Position numbers and translations under genes: made by a program. A DNA stretch of 64,000 bases from Streptomyces sp. NBC_00510 (GTDB lineage: Bacteria > Actinomycetota > Actinomycetes > Streptomycetales > Streptomycetaceae). The notes beneath the pieces were generated by a model. It was not told the DNA's origin. It made no database searches and saw only the letters and a program-made list of their open reading frames with translations. The stretch covers positions 9,348,001-9,412,000 of the forward strand of contig CP107851.1 of assembly GCA_036013505.1 (NCBI GenBank), given 5' to 3'. This document shows, piece by piece, positions 54,980 through 63,995 of the stretch (the stretch's first letter is position 1; the number at the start of each line of letters is the position of its first letter).

Positions 54980-55807
54980 ATGCCGTATGCAACAGCGAAG
55001 GACGGGACCCAGATCTTCTTCAAGGACTGGGGGACCGGGCAACCCGTCGTGTTCTCCCACGGATGGCCGCTGACCGCGGACGCCTGGGACCCGCAGTTGA
55101 AGTGGATGGTGGACCACGGTTTCCGGGGCGTCGCCCACGACCGTCGTGGCGGTGGGCGTTCCGGTCAGCCCTGGGAGGGCAACGACCTCGACACCTACGC
55201 CGACGACCTGGCGGCCGTGATCGAGGAACTCGACCTGCGCGACGTCATCCTGGTCGGGCACTCGACCGGTGGCGGCGAGGTCACCCGCTACATGGGCCGG
55301 CACGGGACGGGCAGGGTCGCCAAGGCGGTGCTGGTGGGCGCGATCCCCCCGCTGATGCTGAAGACGCAGGCCAATCCCGAGGGCCTTCCGATCGAGGTCT
55401 TCGACGAGATCCGCGAGGGCGTGGCCACGGACAGGTCCCAGTTCTACAGGGACCTCAGCGCCGCGTTCTACGGCGCGAACCGCGAAGGCTCGACCGTCAG
55501 CCAGGGCACCCGCGACGAGTTCTGGCTGTGGAGCATGACGGTGGGCATCAAGGGCGCCTACGACTGCGTCAAGGCGTTCTCCGAGACGGACACCACCGAG
55601 GACCTCAAGAAGATCGACGTCCCCACGCTGATCGTGCACGGCGACGACGACCAGATCGTGCCCATCGTGGCTGCCGGTGCCAAGAGCTCGAAGCTGGTCA
55701 AGGGAGCGGTTTACAAGGTGTACGAGGGAGCCCCGCACGGGCTGGCGATGGTGCCCAAGTTCGCCGAGCGGTTCAACGCCGACCTGCTGGACTTCGCGCG
55801 CGGCTGA
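54980..55807 (+). CDS. Alpha/beta hydrolase, non-haem haloperoxidase-like
   Basis: A 275-residue hydrolase close to the cofactor-free chloroperoxidases of Streptomyces. The nucleophile is Ser95 in GHSTGGGE, the acid lies in HGDDDQIVP (222-224), and the base is His253 in PHGLA. The start PYATAKDGTQIFFKDWGTGQPV (in part) is typical. These proteins act as esterases or perhydrolases, and their halogenating activity is a side effect of peracid formation. No regulator is adjacent in the same direction; a FUSC-type membrane gene converges on it. Confidence 0.9.
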   Translation: MPYATAKDGTQIFFKDWGTGQPVVFSHGWPLTADAWDPQLKWMVDHGFRGVAHDRRGGGRSGQPWEGNDLDTYADDLAAVIEELDLRDVILVGHSTGGGEVTRYMGRHGTGRVAKAVLVGAIPPLMLKTQANPEGLPIEVFDEIREGVATDRSQFYRDLSAAFYGANREGSTVSQGTRDEFWLWSMTVGIKGAYDCVKAFSETDTTEDLKKIDVPTLIVHGDDDQIVPIVAAGAKSSKLVKGAVYKVYEGAPHGLAMVPKFAERFNADLLDFARG

Positions 55808-55843
55808 GCCGTCCGCGGCGCCGCGCCCGCGCCCTGACCCGCG

Positions 55844-57190
55844 TCACCCCGAGCGCGACCGGTCGCGCGCCGCACGACTCCGGTCCCCCGGCGCCCGGCC
55901 CGGCCGGTCCGCCCGGGCCGAGGGCACCGGCGGCGGTCCGGTCCGCGTCTCCCCGCCGGGCGCACCCCGCCCGTGACGGCGGCGCCGGACGCGTTCACCG
56001 CGGGCCACCAGCCGGAGCCCGGCCAGCACGGCGAAGCGGTCCTGCTGCGCCCGGGCGGCCTCGTCGAGCTCCTCCATCAGCCGGTGGGAACGGTGCTCCA
56101 GGGCCAGCTCGTCCAGGATGCGGTCCACCTCGGCGAGCAGGGACCCGTGCAGTTGCCAGGCCCCCGGATGCTGCCGCACGCGGTCGAGCAGCATGTCGGC
56201 GGCCTTCTCCCGGCTCGCGCGGGCCGCCGCGAGCTCCGCGGCCAGCCGGGCCTCGGCCTCCTCCGCGTTGCTGCTGACCTGCGTGGTCACCAGGACGGCG
56301 AAGCTGACGAGCGCCCCGCCGAGGTGGGCGAAGAGCTCCTCCAGGGCGACCGCCACATCGCGGTCGAACAGCGGCTCGTCCGCGCCGCGCCGCTTGGCGA
56401 GATCGGTCAGCGACCGCGCCAGGACGCGCAGGACCACCACGCAGATCTCCAGGGTGTCGAGACCGGTCCGCAGCACCACCCGCGACAACAGCGCTTCCCT
56501 GACCCGGGGATTGAGCCGCAGGCTGTCCTCGGCCCGGCGCAGCGCGGCGTCCACCTCGGCGACGTCCTGGTCCAGCCGCCGCGCCTCGTGCAGCCGTGCC
56601 GCGGCACGCTCCACCGCGGCGGGGGAGTCCAGTTCCTCGGCGCAGCACAGCAGGAGATGACGCATACGGCGGGCGAGGTCCTCGATCGACGCCCCGGCGG
56701 TCCCCACCCACACGGGCGGCGCGAACAGCACGTTGAGCAGCAGGCCCACCCCTGCCCCGATGAGGGTCTCCAGCACGCGGTCCCATGCCTGCTCCGTCAA
56801 CTGGCTCACCCCGAGCACCAGCATCGCGCTGATGGCCACCTCGTTGACGAACTCCTCGACCCGCACGAACTGCCCGATGGCCAGCGCCGCGAGGATGATC
56901 AGCCCCAGGCTCCACCACGTCAGGCCGACCAGCGCGCTGAACCCGACGGCGATCAGCACACCGACCACCACGGAGTTCACCCGGCGGATGCCGGTGGTGA
57001 GCGTGGAGTAGAGCGTCACCTGCACGACGAGCAGGGCGGTGAGCGGCGCCGTCAGCGGGGCAGACTCGCTACTGACGTGCACGGCGATCACGTAGGAGAT
57101 GGTCGCGGCGACGGTGGCCCGCGCCGTCAGGGTGACCACCGGGTCCCGGCTGCGGCGGGCCAACCAGGTCACGGCATCACATATAGGCAT
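55844..57190 (-). CDS. FUSC/aromatic acid exporter-like membrane protein
   Basis: A 448-residue protein. Six or so membrane helices fill the first 170 residues (ARATVAATISYVIAV, PLTAPLTALLVVQVTLYSTLTTGIRR in part, VVVGVLIAVGFSALVGL). A long helical cytoplasmic part follows (about 200-400), then a basic, proline-rich tail. This is the layout of the FUSC/ArAE family, which exports aromatic acids or similar stress compounds. The ATG at 57190 follows AAAGG. The substrate is not known. Confidence 0.82.
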   Translation of the reverse strand: MPICDAVTWLARRSRDPVVTLTARATVAATISYVIAVHVSSESAPLTAPLTALLVVQVTLYSTLTTGIRRVNSVVVGVLIAVGFSALVGLTWWSLGLIILAALAIGQFVRVEEFVNEVAISAMLVLGVSQLTEQAWDRVLETLIGAGVGLLLNVLFAPPVWVGTAGASIEDLARRMRHLLLCCAEELDSPAAVERAAARLHEARRLDQDVAEVDAALRRAEDSLRLNPRVREALLSRVVLRTGLDTLEICVVVLRVLARSLTDLAKRRGADEPLFDRDVAVALEELFAHLGGALVSFAVLVTTQVSSNAEEAEARLAAELAAARASREKAADMLLDRVRQHPGAWQLHGSLLAEVDRILDELALEHRSHRLMEELDEAARAQQDRFAVLAGLRLVARGERVRRRRHGRGAPGGETRTGPPPVPSARADRPGRAPGDRSRAARDRSRSG

Positions 57191-57283
57191 CTTCTGCCTT
57201 TTCCCGAACAAAAACCGCGTATACCTGCGGATGTCGCTCCCGGTCCCCGGGCATCGGGTCGGGGCCGCCGCAGGAACCGGTGG

Positions 57284-57922
57284 CTACGCCGGGAAGCTGT
57301 CGAGCGGCGCCGCCTCCAGCAGTGCCGTCAGTTCCGCGCGGTGCAGGCCCGCTATCGGGGCCACCAGGTCCGGGTGGCGCAGGAGGGCGGCCGCCGCGCG
57401 GTCGTGGGCGCCGGGGGTGGTGAGCCGGAGGGCGTCACCGGCGAGGGAGGCACCGTGTTCGGTGGCCGCGAGGGCCGTCACCGCGGAGGCGGCCAGCTCC
57501 GGGTCGGCGAGCAGGCAGGCCGCCCAGCTCACGACGACCTCGTCCACCCAGGTGCGCCAGCCGGCCTCGACGTCTGCGGCGTCCTCGTCGACGACCCCGG
57601 CGCCGGCGACCCGGTCCAGCCCGTCGGCGCCGCCGGGCGGCAGCAGTCCGAGCAGGGCGGCGTCCACCGCCGTCGGGTAGCGCAGGGCGGCGGCGACCAT
57701 GGCGGCCTGGCGGGCCTGCGCCTCGGCCAGCGCACGGCTGAGGGCTCCGCCGGTCGCCGGATAGGCGGCCAGCAGCCACCGGGTGGCCGCGGCGATGACC
57801 GACGAGAACTCACTGTGCATGCCGAACGAACCGTCCTCCGTGCGCGTGGGTGCCGCGCCCGTCCGGCGCGCGGCGCGGCCAGCGTACGCAAAGTCGTGCT
57901 TTCGCGACATGAGCCGCATCAC
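57284..57922 (-). CDS. Alanine-rich hypothetical protein
   Basis: A 212-residue protein rich in alanine and almost wholly helical (MHSEFSSVIAAATRWLLAAYP and later AELTALLEAAPLDSFPA). I recognise no family. The GTG at 57922 with CGGAG is plausible, and an ATG at 57820 (MHSEFSS) is a good alternative that removes a weakly conserved start. The neighbouring hemerythrin gene ends 78 bases upstream with a terminator between them, so this gene probably has its own promoter in or near the hairpin. Confidence 0.6.
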   Translation of the reverse strand: MMRLMSRKHDFAYAGRAARRTGAAPTRTEDGSFGMHSEFSSVIAAATRWLLAAYPATGGALSRALAEAQARQAAMVAAALRYPTAVDAALLGLLPPGGADGLDRVAGAGVVDEDAADVEAGWRTWVDEVVVSWAACLLADPELAASAVTALAATEHGASLAGDALRLTTPGAHDRAAAALLRHPDLVAPIAGLHRAELTALLEAAPLDSFPA

Positions 57923-57943
57923 GCCGGCTCCGGGCGAGGACCC

Positions 57944-57979
57944 GGCGCAGGGTTCCCGGAGGAACGGGGACCCTGCGCC
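57944..57979 (-). terminator. Terminator after the hemerythrin gene
   Basis: Arms at 57944-57957 and 57966-57979 form a 14-base-pair stem with one G-T wobble and an eight-base loop. It lies 20 bases beyond the minus-strand hemerythrin stop. Confidence 0.8.
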
Positions 57980-57999
57980 GCCGCCCCTGCGGCCGGAGG

Positions 58000-58560
58000 T
58001 CAGGACCGGCCGCGGCCGCTCACGAAGTCGCGGGCCCGGTCGACGAGGCCCGCGCCCGGGGCGAGGAGCTTGTTGGCGGGAGGGGTGTGCGGTGCCGCCG
58101 GGTGGGGCCGGGTGGGGGCGAGGGACTTGGCGCGGCGCACCTTGTCGCCCAGGTCGTCGAGCGCCTCGGGGGAACAGGCGCTGCTGAGCCCGGGGAAGAG
58201 CGTGCCCTCCTCGTCCTGGACGTGCGCGGTGACCTCGTCCATCAGCCGCATCAGCAGGGGGTGGAACCGGCCGTCGTTCGGTGGCAGCTGCTCCAGCTCC
58301 TTCAGCAGTTCCTCGATCCTGGCGTGGTCCGCGATCTCCTTGTCCGCGATGCGGTCCCCGCCCTCGACGTGCTCGCGGACGGCAGGGTAGAGGTACTGCT
58401 CCTCCGCCACCGAGTGCCGCACCAGCTCGATGGTCACCTCGTCCACCAGCTCCCGCAGCGCCGGGTCGCCGGTCGACATCGACTGCATGCGGTCGAAGAT
58501 CTCCTCGACCTCGCGGTGGTCGGCCAGCAGCTCAGCGATCACGTTTCCGCCGTGTCCCAT
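58000..58560 (-). CDS. Hemerythrin-domain protein
   Basis: A 186-residue protein with a hemerythrin-like four-helix bundle. Candidate di-iron ligands are His15 (LLADHREVEEIFD), His49 and Glu53 (RHSVAEEQYLYP), His79 (DHARIEELL), and His113 and Glu117 (AHVQDEEGTLFP). The tail is proline-rich and basic. Such proteins bind oxygen, nitric oxide or iron and often respond to oxidative stress. GTGAGGGA directly precedes the ATG. It stands 125 bases after the minus-strand PAS/SpoIIE gene and may be transcribed with it or separately. Confidence 0.9.
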   Translation of the reverse strand: MGHGGNVIAELLADHREVEEIFDRMQSMSTGDPALRELVDEVTIELVRHSVAEEQYLYPAVREHVEGGDRIADKEIADHARIEELLKELEQLPPNDGRFHPLLMRLMDEVTAHVQDEEGTLFPGLSSACSPEALDDLGDKVRRAKSLAPTRPHPAAPHTPPANKLLAPGAGLVDRARDFVSGRGRS

Positions 58561-58685
58561 TCCCTCACGCCTTTCCGTGCGGCAGTACGGCCCGGGCGTG
58601 CGCCGGGGCCGAACCCCATGCATTCCACCCTGCCGGTGCCGAGCCCACCCGGGGACGCGGTCACCACCCGCCCGGCGGCACCTGA

Positions 58686-60779
58686 TCACAGGCGCCCCCG
58701 CGGCCGGCGGTGCGGGTCCGCGCGGGCGATCAGGAGGGCGACGTCGTCGTGGTCGTCGGCGCCCCTCAGCTCCCGCAGGAGCCGGTCGCAGGTCTCCTCC
58801 ACCGAGGCGTCCGGTGTGCGGAGCAGGGTCAGGAGCAGTTCGAGGCGCTCGTCGATCGGGTCGTCGCGGGTCTCCACGAGCCCGTCGGTGTACAGCACGA
58901 GACGGTCCCCGGGCGCGAGCGTGATGCTCGTGCTCTCGAACGGCACGCCGCCGACGCCCAGGGGCGTCCCCGTCGGCAGGTCGAGCAGTTCGGGGGAGCC
59001 GTCGCCGTGCACCAGGACCGGGGGCAGGTGCCCGGCGGTCGCCAGGTGGCACTCGGCCGTGCGCGCGTCGTACAGGGCGTACACGCACGTCGCGATGTAC
59101 GGGTCGAGGCCGCGCGTGATCTTGTCGAGGTGGCCCAGCACCGTGGCCGGGTCCAGGTCGAGCTCGGCCAGTGTCGAGGTGGCGGTGCGCAGCCGCCCCA
59201 TGGTCGTGGCGGCGTCGATGCCGCTGCCCATGACGTCGCCGACGACCAGCGCGGTCCGCTCGTCGTCGAGCGGGATGACGTCGTACCAGTCCCCGCCCAC
59301 CTTGCTCCTGGCCTGCGCGGGCCGGTAGCGGGCGGCGACCTCCAGACCGGGATGGTACGGCTGCGGCTCCGGGAGGAGGCTGCGCTGCAGGGTCTCGGCG
59401 GTGTTGCGCACCTGCTGGTACCAGCGGGCGTTGTCGATGCACACGGCCGCACGCGCGGCCAGCTCGCAGGCGAGGGTCAGGTCGTCCTCGTCGAAGGAAG
59501 CGTGCGTACGGGCCCGGCTCATGCCCAGCACGCCCAGGACCTCGCCGCGGGCGATGAGCGGGATCGCCATGCACGAGTGCACACCGGCGTCGGCGAGGAG
59601 CCGCGCCGATTCGGGGTCGGGGGTGATGCGCTCGAGGTCGTGCTGACCGGCGTGGGCGATCATGTGCGGGCGGAGCGTGCGCACGCACTGGGCGGAGAGA
59701 TGCTCCGCGTGGTACGTGACGACCTCGCCCGGGGCCGGGACGGCGCGGGCCGCCTCCGTGGCGTAGGCGGCCCTGATCGCCAGGGAGCGGAACACCGGCG
59801 GGTCCTGCCGGCCGGCGGGGGCGCGCTGGTCCAGGACGCTGTCGAGGATGTCGACCGCCGCCAGGTCCGCCAGGTCGGGCACGACGACCTCGACGAGTTC
59901 CCGTACCGTCGGCTCGACCTCCAGGGCGGTGCCGATGCGAGCGGAGCCGTCGGCGATCATCGCCAGCCGCCGCCGGGCCCGGTCGGCCTCCGCGGCCGCG
60001 CGGTGCCGCTCGGTGATGTCGACGACGACCTCGGCGAGGCCCAGCACGTGCCCGCGGTGGTCCTCCAGCCGGTAGAGGGACACCGCCCAGGCGTGCTCGC
60101 TGCGCGGGTCGGACGGGGTCCGGCCGACGGTGTAGCGGTCGACCATCGGCACCCCCGACGCCAGCACCTGCCGCATCTCCGCCTCCACCGCCCGGTAGTC
60201 GTGGCCCGGGAGGACGCTGCGGAACGGCCTTCCCAGGTGGTCCTGGACCGAGGTGCCGTGGAACCGCGCCAGCGCGGGGTTGAGGCTGAGGTACCGCAAG
60301 CCGGTGTCCAGCACGGCGATGCCGATCGGCGACTGCGAGATCAGCCGCGTGGACAGGGCGACCTCCTGCTCCACCTCGCGCATGGTGGACTGGTCGGTGG
60401 CGAGCCCGAGGATGTAGTAGTCGCCGAGGCTGTCCATCAGCCGCATGTTGCGGAACTCCACCAGCCGCCGGCTGCCGTCCTTGCGGCGCACCGGGAAGGA
60501 CCCCGCCCAGCTCTCGCCGGTCTTCATGATCTCGGAGAACAGCCCGATGACGAGCTTGCGTTGCGCGTCGTGGACCAGCAGGTGGGCGGCGTACTGGCCG
60601 ACGGCCTCCTCCGCGGTGTAGCCGAACAGCGCCTCGGCCTGCGGGCTCCACATGTCCACCCGGCCGTCGCCCTCCAGGAGCACCGCGGCCACACCCAGGA
60701 GGTCCATCAGCCCGCTCGGGCTCGTCGAGACCCCGTCCAGCCGCTCCGGGCCGGTCGTGTACCGATCCGTGTCGCTCAT
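58686..60779 (-). CDS. PAS-PAS-GAF-SpoIIE sensor phosphatase
   Basis: A 697-residue cytoplasmic sensor. Two PAS domains occupy about 20-260 (LLEGDGRVDMWSPQAEALFGYTAEEAVG in part; ISQSPIGIAVLDTGLRYLSLNPALARFHG in part). A GAF domain lies at about 280-460 (GSARIGTALEVEP; SCMAIPLIARGEVLGVLGMS). The SpoIIE phosphatase follows: LQRSLLPEPQPYHPGLEVAARYRPAQ in part, KVGGDWYDVIPL, LVVGDVMGSGIDAAT, TAGHLPPVL and LVLYTDGLVETRD. It should dephosphorylate a STAS protein in response to redox, light or a small ligand. The ATG at 60779 has GAGG 11 bases upstream. It is the fourth SpoIIE phosphatase in the window. Confidence 0.92.
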   Translation of the reverse strand: MSDTDRYTTGPERLDGVSTSPSGLMDLLGVAAVLLEGDGRVDMWSPQAEALFGYTAEEAVGQYAAHLLVHDAQRKLVIGLFSEIMKTGESWAGSFPVRRKDGSRRLVEFRNMRLMDSLGDYYILGLATDQSTMREVEQEVALSTRLISQSPIGIAVLDTGLRYLSLNPALARFHGTSVQDHLGRPFRSVLPGHDYRAVEAEMRQVLASGVPMVDRYTVGRTPSDPRSEHAWAVSLYRLEDHRGHVLGLAEVVVDITERHRAAAEADRARRRLAMIADGSARIGTALEVEPTVRELVEVVVPDLADLAAVDILDSVLDQRAPAGRQDPPVFRSLAIRAAYATEAARAVPAPGEVVTYHAEHLSAQCVRTLRPHMIAHAGQHDLERITPDPESARLLADAGVHSCMAIPLIARGEVLGVLGMSRARTHASFDEDDLTLACELAARAAVCIDNARWYQQVRNTAETLQRSLLPEPQPYHPGLEVAARYRPAQARSKVGGDWYDVIPLDDERTALVVGDVMGSGIDAATTMGRLRTATSTLAELDLDPATVLGHLDKITRGLDPYIATCVYALYDARTAECHLATAGHLPPVLVHGDGSPELLDLPTGTPLGVGGVPFESTSITLAPGDRLVLYTDGLVETRDDPIDERLELLLTLLRTPDASVEETCDRLLRELRGADDHDDVALLIARADPHRRPRGRL

Positions 60780-61052
60780 GGTGGGCGCCTCTTCCGCCTG
60801 CCGTTCCGGCCGGTCGGTCCGCCGTCCCCTCTCGCCCGTGCCGACGCGATTCCATGGTCCCCCCGAAGACGCGGCGGCGCACCCCTCGCAAGCGCCCCTC
60901 CCGGGGCCGCCCGGACGCGCCGTCCCCGGCGGGCGTCGGCTTGCGGGGACTGTGAGGGGGACGCACACAATGGTCAACAGGTGGGGCTTCTGAAGCGACC
61001 GGCGACGCCGTCCGGCCGGGGTGCCGGCCCGGGACGAGTGGAGGAAAGCCCT
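60780..61052. other. Divergent intergenic region
   Basis: A 273-base region between the divergent PAS/SpoIIE and DUF6777 genes. It should hold both promoters. I see no clear palindrome or -35/-10 pair. Confidence 0.4.
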
Positions 61053-62336
61053 GTGAGCGTTCTACCGCCCTCGCTCGCCCGCCCCGAGGGCCCGCCCTCG
61101 GGCCCGCTGTCCGGACCGGACGGGACCGACGAGGCGAGGGCACCCGGCCAGGACCGGGACTCGCCCGGACGGCGGCGCCGGACGCCGACGGTCGTCGTGG
61201 GCGGACCGCCCCCGCCACCGGGTGGACCACCGGACGACGGCGGCGGAGGGGGCGGGGGCGGGGGAGACGGCGGCGGGGACGGCGGAGGACACGAACGGCC
61301 CTGGTGGCGCTCGGTGCCCAAGGTGGCCGCGATCACCGCGGCGGTGGTGGCGGCGGTGGCACTGGCCGTGGTGTTCACCCGGCCCGGCGGCGTCTCGGGC
61401 GGGAAGCAGGGCGAGCTGTTCCTGCAGACGGCGGGCAGCGCGGGACCGAACCCGTTCACGGGGTCGACGGCCGAGGAGACCGCCGCGCCCTCGGCGACAC
61501 CGGCACTGCCGACCCCCTCGACGACGGGGGGCACCGTACGGCAGGTCTACAGCGGCGGCATGCCCGGTCTGTACGGCGGCACGCGCGACGCCGCCAGCTG
61601 CGACGTGGAGAAGCAGATCAGCACCCTGTCGTCGGATCCGTCGAAGAACAGGGCGTTCGCCTCGGTGCTGGGCCTCACGCCCGCGGGTGTCCCGGCGTAC
61701 CTGCGGGGCCTGACCCCGCTCCAGCTCCGCGCGGACACGAGGGTCACCAACCACGGCTACCGCGACCGCAGGCCCACCGCCTTCCAGTCGGTGCTGCAGG
61801 CCGGGACCGCGGTCCTGGTGGACGACCGGGGGATGCCCCGGGTGCGCTGCGCCTGCGGCAATCCGCTGACCGGTCCGGTCGAGCAGAGGGACGGCGCCAG
61901 GACCGTCGGCCGGGCGTGGCCGGGTTACCAGCCGTCGAGGACGGTGGTGGTGGCCCCGGCGCCCGAGCCGGTGAAGAAGTTCGTGGTCCGCGACCCGGGC
62001 ACCGGCGAGTGGTTCACCCGCGACAGCGGCGACGGCAAGGCCTCCGGCGACGAGCGGACCACACCCCCGCAGAACGCGCCGACCGGCAGCCCGTCCGGCA
62101 GCCCGTCCGGGTCGCCGCAGGGCGGCTCACCGGCCGCCCCGGACGAGGGCGGCGGTTCGACGGGCCCCTCCACACCGACGGGGGAACAGGGCAGGACCGC
62201 CCCGCAGTCCCCGCCGCCCGGCACGGGCCCCGTTCCGCAGAGCCCGGCCCCCGGCACCCCCGGTCCGCCGGGAGGGGAGAGCCCCCCGCCCGGCGGCACC
62301 GCCCCCGGACAGCCGTCCGGCCCGGCCGCGTCCTAG
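61053..62336 (+). CDS. DUF6777-domain membrane protein with Gly-rich and Pro-rich linkers
   Basis: A 427-residue protein. A disordered Pro- and Gly-rich N-terminus (about 1-80) precedes one membrane helix (about 92-108, VAAITAAVVAAVALAVVFT). A conserved extracytoplasmic domain (about 115-310) includes GGMPGLYGGTRDAASCDVEKQI, DTRVTNHGYRDRRPTAFQSVLQAG (each in part) and MPRVRCACGNPLTGP with cysteine pairs. This is the DUF6777 pattern of Streptomyces. The last 110 residues are Pro/Gly/Ser-rich. GGAGGAAAG precedes the GTG. Its function is unknown. Its 3' end is part of the terminator hairpin. Confidence 0.85.
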   Translation: MSVLPPSLARPEGPPSGPLSGPDGTDEARAPGQDRDSPGRRRRTPTVVVGGPPPPPGGPPDDGGGGGGGGGDGGGDGGGHERPWWRSVPKVAAITAAVVAAVALAVVFTRPGGVSGGKQGELFLQTAGSAGPNPFTGSTAEETAAPSATPALPTPSTTGGTVRQVYSGGMPGLYGGTRDAASCDVEKQISTLSSDPSKNRAFASVLGLTPAGVPAYLRGLTPLQLRADTRVTNHGYRDRRPTAFQSVLQAGTAVLVDDRGMPRVRCACGNPLTGPVEQRDGARTVGRAWPGYQPSRTVVVAPAPEPVKKFVVRDPGTGEWFTRDSGDGKASGDERTTPPQNAPTGSPSGSPSGSPQGGSPAAPDEGGGSTGPSTPTGEQGRTAPQSPPPGTGPVPQSPAPGTPGPPGGESPPPGGTAPGQPSGPAAS

Positions 62337-62352
62337 GACGCGGCCGGGCCGG
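62317..62352. terminator. Terminator with the stop codon in its loop
   Basis: Arms at 62317-62333 and 62336-62352 form a perfect 17-base-pair GC stem with a two-base TA loop. The loop plus the next G is the TAG stop of the DUF6777 gene, so the stem covers its last codons. The multicopper oxidase gene converges 12 bases beyond. Confidence 0.85.
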
Positions 62353-62364
62353 GGTCGCCGTGCC

Positions 62365-63945
62365 TCAATGCGTGGTGAAGTCGGCCATCATCGCCATGTC
62401 CTCGTGCTCGAGGTTGTGGCAGTGGATCATGAACTTGCCGGCGTAGTCGGTGAAGCGGACCGCCACCTCGACGGTCTCGCCCGGGCCCGTCGCCACCGTG
62501 TCCTTCCAGCCCGCGTCGAACGCGCCCGGCTTCTTGCCGTTGCGGGACAGCACGCGGAAGGCGTCCAGGTGCACGTGCACCGAATGGAAGAACACCGAGG
62601 TGAACTTCCAGATCTCGATCGTGCCGAGCTTCACCTGGGCCAGCGCGCGCCCGGGCTTGTACGGCAGGCCGTTGATCGTCCAGCCGTCCCGCGAGTGCCG
62701 GAAGGCGAAGGTCCGGTGCGCCACGGCCTTGCGGGGGTCGAGGACGGTGGCCGGGTAGCGCGACAGCCGCTTGGGGATGTGGGTGTCGTCGTGCGGCTTC
62801 CGGGACGACGGCGAGACGTCGAAGCGCATGACCTGCGCGGTGCTGCCGCTGCCGTACCGGTTGACCAGGCGCACCTTGGTGCCGGGCCGGTAGCGGGCGA
62901 AGTCCACGATGACGTCGAAACGTTCGGCGGGGGCCATGCGCAGGCTGTCGTGCGCCAGCGGGCTGCCCAGCAGTCCGCCGTCGCTGCCGATCTGCAGCAG
63001 GCCCTTGCCGCCCGGCGGCGGGGGGTCCAGCTCCAGGCGGAAGTCCCGGACGTTGCAGCCGTTGAGGAACCGCAGCCGGTAGCGCTGCCGCTTGACCCGG
63101 TGCACGGGCCACGGGGCGCCGTTGACCAGGATGACGTCGCCCATCATGCCGAAGTGGTGCGCGTGCACGACGCCGGGCTTGTGCATGCCGGAGTCGGCCG
63201 CGGGGTACATCAGCGCCCCGTTCTCGGCGAACGCCCGGTCCGCGAGCAGCAGCGGGATGTCGCGGGAGCCGCGCGGCAGGTCGAGCTGGTCCTCCTCGTC
63301 GTCGGTCAGGAGGTGGAACCCGGCCAGTCCGCGGTACACCGACGGGCCGGTGTAGCCCATGCGGTGGTCGTGGTACCAGAGCGTCGCCGCGCGCTGCAGC
63401 ATCGGATACGTGTAGCTGCGCTGGCCGTGGCTGAGCTGGCCGGAGGAACCGTGCATCTCCGGCATGCCCTCCATCGCGTCGGCGTACGACATGCTGCTGC
63501 CGACGGGCATCGTCAGGTCGATCGGGTAACCGTCGCTGTCGGAGGGCGTGTGGCCGCCGTGCAGGTGGACCACGGTCGGCTGGGGCAGCTCGTTGCGGTG
63601 CGTGACGATCGCGCGGCGCCCCGAGCGGGAGACGAGCGTGGGGCCGGGGAAGAGGCCGTCATACGTCCAGCAGCTGGTGCGCAGTCCCGGGAGGATCTCC
63701 AGTTTCGCCACGCGCTGGGTCATCTGGTAGTAGTCGGTCGTCGCGGTCCGCAACATGGGCTCGAGGACCGGCGGGACCGGCAGGGGTACCTGGTACGGGC
63801 GCGGGAGCCGAACCTTGCTCCGCAGGATCCCGCCCGGTGGTACATCGGCGAGCGGTGTGCCCGCCCAGGCCCTGCTCGTCGCGCCCGCCCCGACGACGGC
63901 CGCCCCCGCGGCGAGAAAGCGGCGCCTGCCGATGCCTTCGATCAC
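62365..63945 (-). CDS. Tat-exported multicopper oxidase
   Basis: A 526-residue enzyme with a twin-arginine signal GRRRFLAAGAAVVGAGA. The copper-binding motifs are HLHGGHT (about residue 130), WYHDHRMG (about 190), HSVHVHLDAF near residue 460 and HCHNLEHEDMAMM at the end, which together make type 1 and trinuclear sites. It resembles CotA/bilirubin oxidase-like or phenoxazinone-synthase-like laccases. It oxidises phenols, metal ions or bilirubin with oxygen outside the cell. The GTG at 63945 has GGAG seven bases upstream; a TTG at 63957 is a weaker alternative. It converges on the DUF6777 gene. Confidence 0.9.
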   Translation of the reverse strand: MIEGIGRRRFLAAGAAVVGAGATSRAWAGTPLADVPPGGILRSKVRLPRPYQVPLPVPPVLEPMLRTATTDYYQMTQRVAKLEILPGLRTSCWTYDGLFPGPTLVSRSGRRAIVTHRNELPQPTVVHLHGGHTPSDSDGYPIDLTMPVGSSMSYADAMEGMPEMHGSSGQLSHGQRSYTYPMLQRAATLWYHDHRMGYTGPSVYRGLAGFHLLTDDEEDQLDLPRGSRDIPLLLADRAFAENGALMYPAADSGMHKPGVVHAHHFGMMGDVILVNGAPWPVHRVKRQRYRLRFLNGCNVRDFRLELDPPPPGGKGLLQIGSDGGLLGSPLAHDSLRMAPAERFDVIVDFARYRPGTKVRLVNRYGSGSTAQVMRFDVSPSSRKPHDDTHIPKRLSRYPATVLDPRKAVAHRTFAFRHSRDGWTINGLPYKPGRALAQVKLGTIEIWKFTSVFFHSVHVHLDAFRVLSRNGKKPGAFDAGWKDTVATGPGETVEVAVRFTDYAGKFMIHCHNLEHEDMAMMADFTTH

Positions 63946-63959
63946 GTAGGGCTCCAAAA

Positions 63960-63995
63960 TGTGACGATTTGCGCAATTTATTGGTCGGCGTCACA
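63960..63995. promoter_or_regulatory. Inverted repeat upstream of the multicopper oxidase gene
   Basis: TGTGACG (63960-63966) and CGTCACA (63989-63995) form a perfect 7-base inverted repeat with 22 bases between the arms. A smaller TTGCGCAA palindrome lies between them at 63969-63976. It may be an operator, but the window ends here. Confidence 0.4.
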
